Positions 1 through 6,060 of a stretch of 7,518 nt of DNA are shown here, in pieces (the first letter of the stretch is position 1; every line of letters starts with the position of its first letter). This stretch comes from RGIG6904 sp024680835 (GTDB taxonomy: Bacteria; Bacillota; Clostridia; Lachnospirales; Lachnospiraceae). The DNA lies in NCBI GenBank assembly GCA_024680835.1, contig JAILBP010000109.1, positions 1-7,518 on the forward strand. Direction: 5' to 3'. The notes beneath the pieces were generated by a model. The model saw nothing but the letters and a program-made list of their open reading frames with translations, had not been told where the DNA came from and did no database searches. The position numbers and the translations under genes are program-made.

Positions 1-12
1 CATGATTTGTAA

Positions 13-119
13 TGGTTCCGACCGATAGGGCAACGTATATCATGCACGAGGCACGAGTGCATGATGCCATCCCGGCGAGGGATCGCGAAGCGACAGGTGA
101 TTCGTTTACGAATCGTGCC
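13..119 (+). promoter_or_regulatory. Structured 5' leader with predicted H-type pseudoknot, upstream of the 974-residue protein gene
   Basis: No open frame with a ribosome binding site covers this stretch. It contains a perfect 9-bp inverted repeat, ATCATGCAC (39-47) with GTGCATGAT (57-65), around a 9-nt loop. Seven loop bases, GGCACGA (50-56), are the exact complement of TCGTGCC (113-119). With 2 nt between stem 1 and the loop strand and none on the other side, this is the geometry of a classical H-type pseudoknot. Smaller hairpins lie around it: TGGT/ACCG (13-16/21-24, one G-T pair), ATCCC/GGGAT (69-73/79-83), and GATTCG/CGAATC (99-104/109-114). The last competes with the pseudoknot strand for 113-114. 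The loop bases belong to a tandem GCACGAG repeat (44-57). I recognise no known riboswitch consensus. The pairings are seen directly; that this is a cis-regulatory or stand-alone RNA is inference. No convincing promoter was found inside the window, so the 5' end is unknown. Confidence 0.5.
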
Positions 120-133
120 ATTACATTAATAGT

Positions 134-139
134 AGGAGG
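134..139 (+). promoter_or_regulatory. Ribosome binding site of the 974-residue protein gene
   Basis: A perfect AGGAGG stands 9 nt before the ATG at 149. It fixes that start and rules out the overlapping frame that opens at position 12. It lies 14 nt after the last base of the predicted pseudoknot, so the fold does not cover it directly. Confidence 0.9.
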
Positions 140-148
140 AAGAAGATC

Positions 149-3073
149 ATGCCAAGACCATGGGAAACAGAAGAAGCACAGAAGCTTAAGAAGGAACACA
201 TAGGTACATTTGAAGAGCAATACGGTCCTGATGTGGCCGGTGATGGCACCACCAGAGAAGAGTTTTATGATCGGATGGTCAAAAACGGGTGGAACAGGTA
301 CGGAGATGATAAGATCATCCTGAATATGTATATGTACATCAATGTTCATCTTAACCGTACGAGTAAGGACAAAGGCAGACAGGAAAAATTATATAAAGAA
401 GTTATGGAAATGCCCGCAACCAACGCCTCAGAATGTCGTAATGTCCTGGATAAGGTTTTGGATGCCCGGGATATGTGCTATAGCAATGAGCGTTATAAAG
501 AAAGACTGGTATATGCAAATAAGAAGATGGATAACAGGATCCAATTCGAAAAAATGGGCTGGAATCAGCCCGGAGATGAAAGGGTAGCGGATATTTTCCT
601 CGAGATGCCCTCCAAATATGCCGACAAATTAACGATGAGGCTGAAAAAAGACGATTTATTGAGTGATGATTGCGGAGTCGGTATCTATAATCGCCTTTCT
701 TTTTTCAATGGACTGATATCAAATTATAAAGGTTTGAGTAAAGATACCCGAAGCGACTATGACAAAGATGATTTAAAATTTATAAAAGAGAATGTCGATA
801 AATACTATGATCAATGTAAAATACAAACTGAAATAAATAAAAAGAAGAAAAATCCGCATCTGAGACAGTTGTTTAAGAAGATCGTTGAATTGAAGCTTGA
901 TAATATTGAACTTCTCGATGATAAATTCTCTGTTGATGAGCTGTGGGGAACGGGGCTTAAGTCCGAAGATGTGAAACTTGATGCGAAAGCAGAAAAAACA
1001 CTGAAAGACGCTATTGATAATTTGGATATCGATATAAGCAAATTTGATAGTAAGGCAAAGAATTCTTCTAATGAAAAGTGGAAAGCTGATCAAAAGAATC
1101 TGGTAGCTCCCATTAAAGAAAAGTTGATAAATGTTCTTAAAGAAAAGGGAGTCGATTCCGAATTTGTGGATGAAATGTTTGATTTTATTGATTTCAGAGA
1201 CATATTTGATGAGGAACGCTATGAAAATGGACAGTTTACTGCAGATAACATCAGAAAAAAACTGGCTGATCATATTATTAATCAAACGAATTACGAGATC
1301 AAAACTCAGATACTGTTTAAGGCAAGAGAGGACAATCCGGATACTGTCGACAGGCGTGAGAATTTATTCATAGCTGCAAGAAAGCTTGATCGACTGATAA
1401 AGACTTTGAAGGAAGATAATAAAGAATATTATGAAACATTGAAAAAAGGTGGAAATGAAGAAGACATACCGGTGGTATACTCGGATCATGCCAATAGAAA
1501 GTGTAATTTTGATGAAATCAGCGTTGCCGAGTATAAAGAGTTTCTGAATGTGGTGGAAAAGGTTGATAGCTTGAAAATTAATCGCATTGAAGATCTTTAT
1601 ACAGATAAAGTCTTAGATGATAAGTTCTGGTTAAACCTGTCTGAACCGGTAACGGATGAGATGATCGAAGAAATGCAGAATAAGATGATCGAGCTTGAGA
1701 ATGCCGGTTTGGATTGGGATGAGCTTGTCGAAAGCGGAAAATATAAGGAATACACAAAAGCGATAAATCTTCCAGTAAACATTGACGAATATAAGATGCA
1801 AGAGAAGGTACGGTGGCACATAAGAGAGCATCAGACGAGGACGATCAATAGATATGATCCGTTATCGCTCATTAAGAAATCATTTGAAGGGAAATACGCT
1901 ATAGAGGATATTAAAGCATGTTACAGTCGTGAGAAATTTGAGCAGACCATGGATTTCTTAAAGACCGTTGAAAAAGATTTTGAAAAGAAAAAAGAAAAAA
2001 TAGCAGATGTCGATTATAAAGAAGTACGCAGATGGTTCGATAAAGTCGGTTTTGATATGATGAACAGGTACATGCCGGTAAAGAACGGTTTTAAGGAGAT
2101 AGAGCTCAAAGGTGAGAAGATAAAGGTTATCGACTTTAATGATGAGCTTGACGCATCAAAGATCGACAGAGACAGATTTGACGCGGAGGAGCAGGAAAAG
2201 ATCATCAATTATTCCAAAGAAGTGCAGAGATTGATGAAAGAAAACAACGACAGATTCAATGAGGTTGCGAAGAATTCCAATGAATTATCAAAAGCGTTTG
2301 GTGTGCTGGCTATGTTTGCATACGAAAAACAAACAGAATTGACTAAAGATGAGAAACTGGTGGATAACATGAATAAGGTTCGTCATCTTTTGTTTAAGAT
2401 CAAGAAAACAGATGACAAGATCTGCAAGATAATTGATATGCAGAATAATGCTCCGGTCATGGTGGAACCGCTTCCGAATAACACCGAGTTTAACAGGGAT
2501 ATGATAAACAGGGAAATGGCAATCCTTGACAACTGCCTTGAGATGCTGAGGGAGCCTTCCGCCAGAGTGAGTCATAACTCGCAGCAGTACAAGGACGTTA
2601 TGGATTCAGTGAGGAATCTTAAGACTGTTTTGAAAAAAAGTTATGAAAACAATGATAAGGCAAGGGATGCTTACATTAAGGCAGTCAAGAAAACACTCAA
2701 AAATATAAATCTTTATCGTATTCACAAGGCAGCTGACGGTATCAAGCAGGATGCGACTCATGACAAGATAGTGGCCTGCGAACGCGTGGATAAGCTGTTG
2801 ACCACGAGATATAATACACTTAGTGGTAAGGACTATGCTAAGGAGACAAATGCGGAAGAGCTGCTTAAGGTTGACAATAACAGCATAAACAAGGAATTGA
2901 CCGGTGATGATTATGTTTATGCCCAGGCTACGAGCAAGATCGAGAACATGAGAAAAGAGCTTGAAGCGATCAAAAAACAGACACTTGAGGACAGGATCGC
3001 CGGAAGAAAGAGCGTCGGGGCTGTAGGTCAGGAAAATAAAAAAGCAGCCGATATAGGCAGAAAATCAGTGTAA
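149..3073 (+). CDS. Large charged alpha-helical protein of unknown function (974 aa)
   Basis: I do not recognise this family. The frame is intact for 974 residues and starts 9 nt after a perfect AGGAGG. There is no signal peptide, lipobox or membrane segment, so a cytoplasmic location is expected. The sequence is very rich in Lys, Asp and Glu and reads as mostly helical, with Lys-rich coiled-coil-like stretches near residues 226-250 and 600-620. Two copies of a short motif of the form K-x-G-W-N-x-x-G-D-[DE]-[KR] occur exactly 90 residues apart (W48 and W138), suggesting a duplicated N-terminal unit. The C terminus carries GRKSV twice (952-956 and 970-974), the second being the last five residues. 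No nucleotide-binding, nuclease or protease motif was evident by eye. The first half is AT-rich: 781-840 has only 12 G/C in 60 bases, against 36 in 60 for 5221-5280 in argD, which hints at a different origin or weak constraint. It has its own leader and terminator and no operon partner in the window. A scaffold, a cell-to-cell effector or a phage/mobile-element protein are all possible. Confidence 0.85.
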   Translation: MPRPWETEEAQKLKKEHIGTFEEQYGPDVAGDGTTREEFYDRMVKNGWNRYGDDKIILNMYMYINVHLNRTSKDKGRQEKLYKEVMEMPATNASECRNVLDKVLDARDMCYSNERYKERLVYANKKMDNRIQFEKMGWNQPGDERVADIFLEMPSKYADKLTMRLKKDDLLSDDCGVGIYNRLSFFNGLISNYKGLSKDTRSDYDKDDLKFIKENVDKYYDQCKIQTEINKKKKNPHLRQLFKKIVELKLDNIELLDDKFSVDELWGTGLKSEDVKLDAKAEKTLKDAIDNLDIDISKFDSKAKNSSNEKWKADQKNLVAPIKEKLINVLKEKGVDSEFVDEMFDFIDFRDIFDEERYENGQFTADNIRKKLADHIINQTNYEIKTQILFKAREDNPDTVDRRENLFIAARKLDRLIKTLKEDNKEYYETLKKGGNEEDIPVVYSDHANRKCNFDEISVAEYKEFLNVVEKVDSLKINRIEDLYTDKVLDDKFWLNLSEPVTDEMIEEMQNKMIELENAGLDWDELVESGKYKEYTKAINLPVNIDEYKMQEKVRWHIREHQTRTINRYDPLSLIKKSFEGKYAIEDIKACYSREKFEQTMDFLKTVEKDFEKKKEKIADVDYKEVRRWFDKVGFDMMNRYMPVKNGFKEIELKGEKIKVIDFNDELDASKIDRDRFDAEEQEKIINYSKEVQRLMKENNDRFNEVAKNSNELSKAFGVLAMFAYEKQTELTKDEKLVDNMNKVRHLLFKIKKTDDKICKIIDMQNNAPVMVEPLPNNTEFNRDMINREMAILDNCLEMLREPSARVSHNSQQYKDVMDSVRNLKTVLKKSYENNDKARDAYIKAVKKTLKNINLYRIHKAADGIKQDATHDKIVACERVDKLLTTRYNTLSGKDYAKETNAEELLKVDNNSINKELTGDDYVYAQATSKIENMRKELEAIKKQTLEDRIAGRKSVGAVGQENKKAADIGRKSV

Positions 3074-3089
3074 TAGAGTAATACCCAAC

Positions 3090-3119
3090 AGGCAGAGGAC
3101 GTTTGTCCTCTGTCTTTTT
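3090..3119 (+). terminator. Intrinsic terminator after the 974-residue protein gene
   Basis: CAGAGGAC (3093-3100) and GTCCTCTG (3105-3112) form a perfect 8-bp stem with a GTTT loop. Three more pairs (A-T, G-C, G-T) extend its base to 3090/3115, and five T's run through 3115-3119. It begins 17 nt after the stop codon and separates this gene from the acetyltransferase promoter. Confidence 0.93.
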
Positions 3120-3154
3120 GGCTTTAAATGCGTGCTCTCAGGTGAACCGGTCAC

Positions 3155-3203
3155 AAAAACCCAAAAAACTTTCTTTGACGTACCGGATATTTAGTGCTAT
3201 AAT
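3155..3203 (+). promoter_or_regulatory. Strong sigma-A type promoter for the acetyltransferase gene
   Basis: The -35 box TTGACG (3175-3180) and -10 box TATAAT (3198-3203) are separated by exactly 17 bp. A TG at 3195-3196 makes the -10 an extended one. Two A-tracts (3155-3159 and 3163-3168) lie just upstream of the -35, in the position of an UP element. Transcription should start near 3210, which places the TTG at 3213 almost on the start point and argues against it as initiation codon. Confidence 0.88.
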
Positions 3204-3275
3204 ATCGACCGATTGTATTTTAGGGAGAGAAAAGGGCATTACACAGCGGTCATGCCACAACACGGTAAGCATACT

Positions 3276-3734
3276 ATGAGAGAAGAAATAACACTCCGGG
3301 AGATGGAAATCCGGGATTACGAAAAAGTTCACAGGCTTTGGATGGAGATACACGGATTCGGTATCCGTTCTATAGATGACTCAAAAGAGGGTATCGGAAG
3401 ATTCATGGAACGAAATCCACACATTTCTGTAGTCGCCTGTGACGGTGAAGAGATAGTGGGCACTATTCTGTGCGGACATGACGGTCGAACCGGATGTTTT
3501 TATCATGTTTGCGTTCGTGAAAGCTACCGTAAACAGGGCATAGGACATGCCATGGCTGTGTGGTGCATGAGAGCGCTTCAGGCAGAAGGCATCAACAAAG
3601 TAAGCCTTATTGCCTATACATCCAACGAAACCGGAAACGCTTTCTGGCACAGGGTTGGCTGGGTTGAGCGGGATGATGTCAATTACTACGATTTTGTGTT
3701 AAACGACAGGAATATCACCAGATTTAATGCGTGA
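3276..3734 (+). CDS. GNAT family N-acetyltransferase
   Basis: A 152-residue protein of the Gcn5-related acetyltransferase fold, which moves an acetyl group from acetyl-CoA to an amine; the substrate cannot be read from the sequence. It opens with the typical first strand and helix (ITLREMEIRDYEKV). It then has the IDDSKEGI segment (33-40) seen in many Firmicutes members, strand SVVA with GEEIVGTIL, and the acetyl-CoA pyrophosphate loop R-K-Q-G-I-G (85-90) after strand HVCV. The C-terminal N-E-T-G-N-A-F-W segment and a G-W end the fold. The start is chosen by family: the ATG at 3276 gives the usual N terminus. Alternatives are ATG 3252 (13 extra codons before Met 14) and TTG 3213, the latter lying at the predicted transcription start. 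The ribosome binding site is poor for all of them; GGTAAG at 3264-3269 is the best for 3276. No terminator is visible before argB, so some read-through is possible. A role in arginine metabolism is not shown. Confidence 0.88.
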   Translation: MREEITLREMEIRDYEKVHRLWMEIHGFGIRSIDDSKEGIGRFMERNPHISVVACDGEEIVGTILCGHDGRTGCFYHVCVRESYRKQGIGHAMAVWCMRALQAEGINKVSLIAYTSNETGNAFWHRVGWVERDDVNYYDFVLNDRNITRFNA

Positions 3735-3750
3735 TGATACATGAAAACGT

Positions 3751-3779
3751 TTATCTGTGAAGTATGAGTTTGCTATATT
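3751..3779 (+). promoter_or_regulatory. Probable extended -10 promoter for argB
   Basis: TGC followed by TATATT (3774-3779) forms an extended -10 box. The -35 at 17-bp spacing, TTATCT (3751-3756), is poor, as is usual for extended -10 promoters. The predicted start near 3786 leaves a leader of about 40 nt before the ATG at 3827 and lies downstream of the alternative ATG at 3764. Confidence 0.6.
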
Positions 3780-3813
3780 GGGACCACGGTTTCATAAAAA
3801 TGATAGTTGAAAG

Positions 3814-3818
3814 AAGGA
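3814..3818 (+). promoter_or_regulatory. Ribosome binding site that fixes the argB start
   Basis: AAGGA within AAGGAAG stands 8 nt before the ATG at 3827. The upstream in-frame ATG at 3764 has no comparable site and would precede the predicted transcript start. Confidence 0.8.
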
Positions 3819-3826
3819 AGAGAAAA

Positions 3827-4711
3827 ATGGAAGAGCAGAAACTGACTGAAGCTATGGACAAAGCGAGCGTGCTCATCGAGGCGCTGCCGTATATCCAGAG
3901 ATTTAACAGAAAGATAATAGTGGTAAAATACGGCGGATCGGCTATGACGGATGAGGGACTTAAGGCTTCCGTTATACAGGACGTTACGCTGTTAAAGCTG
4001 GTCGGATTCAAGCCTATCATAGTACATGGCGGCGGCAAGGAGATAAGCCGATGGGTTGAGAAGAGCGGAATGGAACCGCATTTCATCAACGGTCTCAGAG
4101 TTACCGATGAACCCACCATGGAGATCGTGGAGATGGTGCTCAATAAGGTCAATAAATCACTGGTTACTCTGGTAGAAAAGCTTGGTGTTCACGCTGCAGG
4201 TATCAGCGGCAAGGACGGCGGACTCCTCACCGTAAAAAAGAAGTATTCAAACGGTGAAGATATAGGCTTTGTGGGGGAGATCACAGATGTTAATCCAAAG
4301 ATCCTGTATGACCTTCTGGAAAAAGATTTCCTGCCTGTTGTAGCACCGATAGGTATGGATAAGGACTTCAATTCTTACAATATAAATGCGGATGATGCCG
4401 CATGTGCAATAGCAAGAGCAGTGGCTGCGGAGAAGCTGGCGTTTTTGACTGATATAAAGGGTGTCTGCAAGGATCCGGCAGATCCTGAGACACTGATCTC
4501 GGCTCTCACAGTTGATGAGGCAAAGAAGCTCATAGAAGAAGGTTTTGTGGGCGGCGGTATGCTGCCTAAGCTGGGCAACTGCATAGATGCGGTAGAGAAC
4601 GGGGTTTCGAGAGTGCATATCTTAGACGGACGTATCGCACATTGTCTGTTGCTGGAGATCTTTACCAATAAAGGAATCGGAACGGCTATCAGGGCCGACA
4701 GCGGGGAATGA
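3827..4711 (+). CDS. argB: Acetylglutamate kinase (EC 2.7.2.8)
   Basis: ArgB phosphorylates N-acetylglutamate with ATP, the second step of arginine/ornithine synthesis, in the cytoplasm. The 294-residue product is complete and of normal length. Amino-acid kinase signatures appear in order: the ATP-phosphate loop KYGGSAM (34-40), HGGGKEI (67-73), the RVTD turn (91-94), GISGKDGG (125-132), NINADDAACAIA (185-196), FLTDIKGV (206-213), and GGGMLPKL (242-249) with the conserved catalytic-site lysine. The N-terminal helix ending in ALPYIQRF (19-26) is the extension of hexameric, arginine-inhibited enzymes, so feedback control by arginine is likely; this is family knowledge, not something the sequence proves. 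The start at 3827 is supported by the ribosome binding site and by where family members begin; an ATG at 3764 would add 21 unusual residues. argD follows 66 nt later, after a double-hairpin repeat. argC, argJ and argF are not in the window. Confidence 0.97.
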   Translation: MEEQKLTEAMDKASVLIEALPYIQRFNRKIIVVKYGGSAMTDEGLKASVIQDVTLLKLVGFKPIIVHGGGKEISRWVEKSGMEPHFINGLRVTDEPTMEIVEMVLNKVNKSLVTLVEKLGVHAAGISGKDGGLLTVKKKYSNGEDIGFVGEITDVNPKILYDLLEKDFLPVVAPIGMDKDFNSYNINADDAACAIARAVAAEKLAFLTDIKGVCKDPADPETLISALTVDEAKKLIEEGFVGGGMLPKLGNCIDAVENGVSRVHILDGRIAHCLLLEIFTNKGIGTAIRADSGE

Positions 4712-4757
4712 GCCCCCTCAGTCAGCTGCGCTGACAGCTCCCCCCGGAGGGGGAGCC
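4712..4757 (+). repeat. Double-hairpin intergenic repeat between argB and argD
   Basis: Directly after the argB stop lie two adjacent perfect hairpins. The first is GTCAGC/GCTGAC (4721-4726/4730-4735) with a 3-nt loop; the second is GCTCCCCC/GGGGGAGC (4737-4744/4749-4756) with a 4-nt loop. CCCCCTC at 4713-4719 is also complementary to GAGGGGG at 4747-4753, so the whole element can close as one long structure instead. From memory, this layout (C-rich 5' edge, short GTCAG hairpin, then a CTCCCCC/GGGGGAG hairpin ending in GCC) resembles dispersed intergenic repeats of Clostridia; copy number cannot be seen from one window. It has only three T's after it, so it is a weak terminator at best. It may instead stabilise the argB 3' end or lower argD expression. 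Confidence 0.7.
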
Positions 4758-4777
4758 TTTAAAGTGGGATTGGAAAG

Positions 4778-6001
4778 ATGGGTAAGAATAGTATGAATAA
4801 GAATAGTATGAATAAGCAGGAAATGATGGATAAATCGAACTCGGAGTTCGTGCATGTTTATAACAGGTTCAATCTGGTGTTGGATCACGGTGAGGGCGCT
4901 TATCTTTACGATACCGACGGAAAGGAATATCTGGATTTCGGTGCGGGTATTGCGGTGAACGGTCTCGGGCATCACAACAGGGAGTGGTGTGATGCGGTAA
5001 GGGCACAGGTTGATAAGATAACACATACATCGAATCTTTTTTATAATGTGCCGGTGATAAATGCTGCGGAGAGACTTATCCGTCTCAGCGGTATGGACAA
5101 AGTCTTTTTCACCAACAGCGGTGCGGAGGCTATAGAGGGCGCGCTGAAAGCAGCCAAAAAATACGGATTCAAAAGAGACGGAAAGAGCGGCCATGAGATC
5201 ATAGCCATGAATCATTCTTTCCACGGGCGCACAGTGGGAGCAGTGTCTGTGACCGGAAATGCCCATTACAGGGAACCCTTTGAGCCGCTGATGGGTGGTG
5301 TAAAGTTCGCGGATTTCAACGACCTTGACAGCGTAAAGGCACAGGTTACAGACAAGACCATAGCTGTCATATTGGAGCCTGTTCAGGGAGAGGGAGGTGT
5401 TTTCCCGGCTACTGAGGAGTTTTTGAAGGGTGTAAGGAAAATTTGCGACGAGCATGATATAGTGCTTATATTTGATGAGATACAGTGTGGTGTGGGACGT
5501 ACGGGATATATGTACACCTGGCAGAAATACGGTATAAAGCCGGATATCCTGACCACTGCAAAGGCTTTGGGCAACGGTGTTCCCGTGGGAGCTTTCCTTA
5601 TGACAGACAGGATCGCGGCGTCCAGCCTTGAGCCGGGAGATCACGGCACTACCTACGGCGGAAATCCGTTTATAGGAGCGGCAGTAGACAAGACTCTGGA
5701 GATCATGGAGAGAGACGATATCTTTGCACATGTCAGGGAGGTCTCTGTTTATCTTGAAAAAAAGCTGGACGAGCTTGTAGAGAAGATACCGGCGCTTAAA
5801 TGCCGCAGGGGAATGGGCTTCATGCAGGGACTTGAGTGTGAGCTCAAGGTTTCGGATGTTGTTTCCAAATGTATAGAAAACGGGCTTATAGTGCTCTCAG
5901 CGGGAACAAATGTCATCAGGCTGGTTCCGCCGCTTATCATAGAACGTGACCATGTTGATAAAATGACAGCCATTTTGGAGTCGGTTTTGTGCAACATGTA
6001 G
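4778..6001 (+). CDS. argD: Acetylornithine aminotransferase (EC 2.6.1.11)
   Basis: ArgD is a PLP enzyme that transfers an amino group from glutamate to N-acetylglutamate semialdehyde, giving N-acetylornithine, the fourth step of arginine synthesis; many members also serve lysine synthesis. The class III aminotransferase signatures are all present: SGAEA (114-118, PLP phosphate), HSFHGRT (146-152), EPVQGEGG (200-207), FDEIQCGVGRTG (232-243) with the PLP-nitrogen aspartate D233, TTAKALGNG (259-267) with the Schiff-base lysine K262, and GTTYGGNP (290-297). The C terminus is complete. Family members usually begin close to the residues after Met 16, so the first 10-16 residues are extra. They come from a 15-bp tandem repeat, and ATG codons at 4778, 4793, 4808, 4823 and 4826 are all possible starts. 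4778 is given because GGGA (4766-4769) lies 8 nt before it; the ones at 4823/4826 have AGGA too close. The class alone could also be ornithine or succinylornithine aminotransferase, but the neighbouring argB favours argD. Confidence 0.95.
   Translation: MGKNSMNKNSMNKQEMMDKSNSEFVHVYNRFNLVLDHGEGAYLYDTDGKEYLDFGAGIAVNGLGHHNREWCDAVRAQVDKITHTSNLFYNVPVINAAERLIRLSGMDKVFFTNSGAEAIEGALKAAKKYGFKRDGKSGHEIIAMNHSFHGRTVGAVSVTGNAHYREPFEPLMGGVKFADFNDLDSVKAQVTDKTIAVILEPVQGEGGVFPATEEFLKGVRKICDEHDIVLIFDEIQCGVGRTGYMYTWQKYGIKPDILTTAKALGNGVPVGAFLMTDRIAASSLEPGDHGTTYGGNPFIGAAVDKTLEIMERDDIFAHVREVSVYLEKKLDELVEKIPALKCRRGMGFMQGLECELKVSDVVSKCIENGLIVLSAGTNVIRLVPPLIIERDHVDKMTAILESVLCNM
4783..4816 (+). repeat. 15-bp in-frame tandem repeat at the argD start
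   Basis: TAAGAATAGTATGAA is present twice without mismatch (4783-4797, 4798-4812), followed by the first four bases of a third copy (4813-4816). Each full copy carries an in-frame ATG and encodes five residues (K-N-S-M-N), so copy-number change would lengthen or shorten the N terminus without breaking the frame. Confidence 0.9.
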
Positions 6002-6009
6002 AAAAAACA

Positions 6010-6060
6010 GGGGTAAAAAATACTGTGATTTTTACTTGCAGTATTTTTGCCTCTATTTTA
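6010..6060 (+). terminator. Intrinsic terminator after argD
   Basis: AAAAATACTG (6016-6025) and CAGTATTTTT (6039-6048) form a perfect 10-bp stem with a 13-nt loop. After a small internal loop the base continues with GGGG (6010-6013) against CCTC (6050-6053, one G-T). The sequence after it is T-rich (6054-6059). The A-run on the left arm means it could act in both directions. It starts 9 nt after the argD stop. Confidence 0.75.

Noticed and set aside
13..119. Known riboswitch (c-di-GMP, SAM, fluoride, THF or guanidine type) or an HDV-like ribozyme in the leader
   Set aside because: Only short words such as AGGGCAAC resemble any of these; the conserved cores and stem order that I remember are not present. 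An Infernal/Rfam scan would settle it.
12..203. 63-codon frame at the start of the window, overlapping the large gene
   Set aside because: It has no ribosome binding site, runs through the paired leader elements, overlaps the well-supported start at 149 in another frame, and its product looks like random translation.
773..1285. 170-codon minus-strand frame, rich in Ile, Phe and Leu
   Set aside because: It is the complement of the Lys/Asp/Glu-rich large gene, which yields hydrophobic residues by base composition alone; no ribosome binding site or promoter was seen.
3142..3154. Short GTGA/TCAC inverted repeat around ACCGG upstream of the acetyltransferase promoter
   Set aside because: Only 4 bp per arm, an uneven 5-nt centre and no known regulator site; expected by chance.
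3213..3275. Longer N terminus of the acetyltransferase from TTG 3213
   Set aside because: The codon lies within a few bases of the predicted transcription start and the added residues do not belong to the GNAT fold.
3764..3826. Longer N terminus of ArgB from ATG 3764
   Set aside because: It overlaps the predicted -10 box, lacks a ribosome binding site, and adds a Lys/Arg-rich stretch absent from the family; the site at 3814-3818 favours 3827.
4718..5731. 337-codon minus-strand frame opposite argD
   Set aside because: It is antisense to a clear argD and ends in the intergenic repeat; the product has no recognisable domain and looks like a shadow of argD codon bias.
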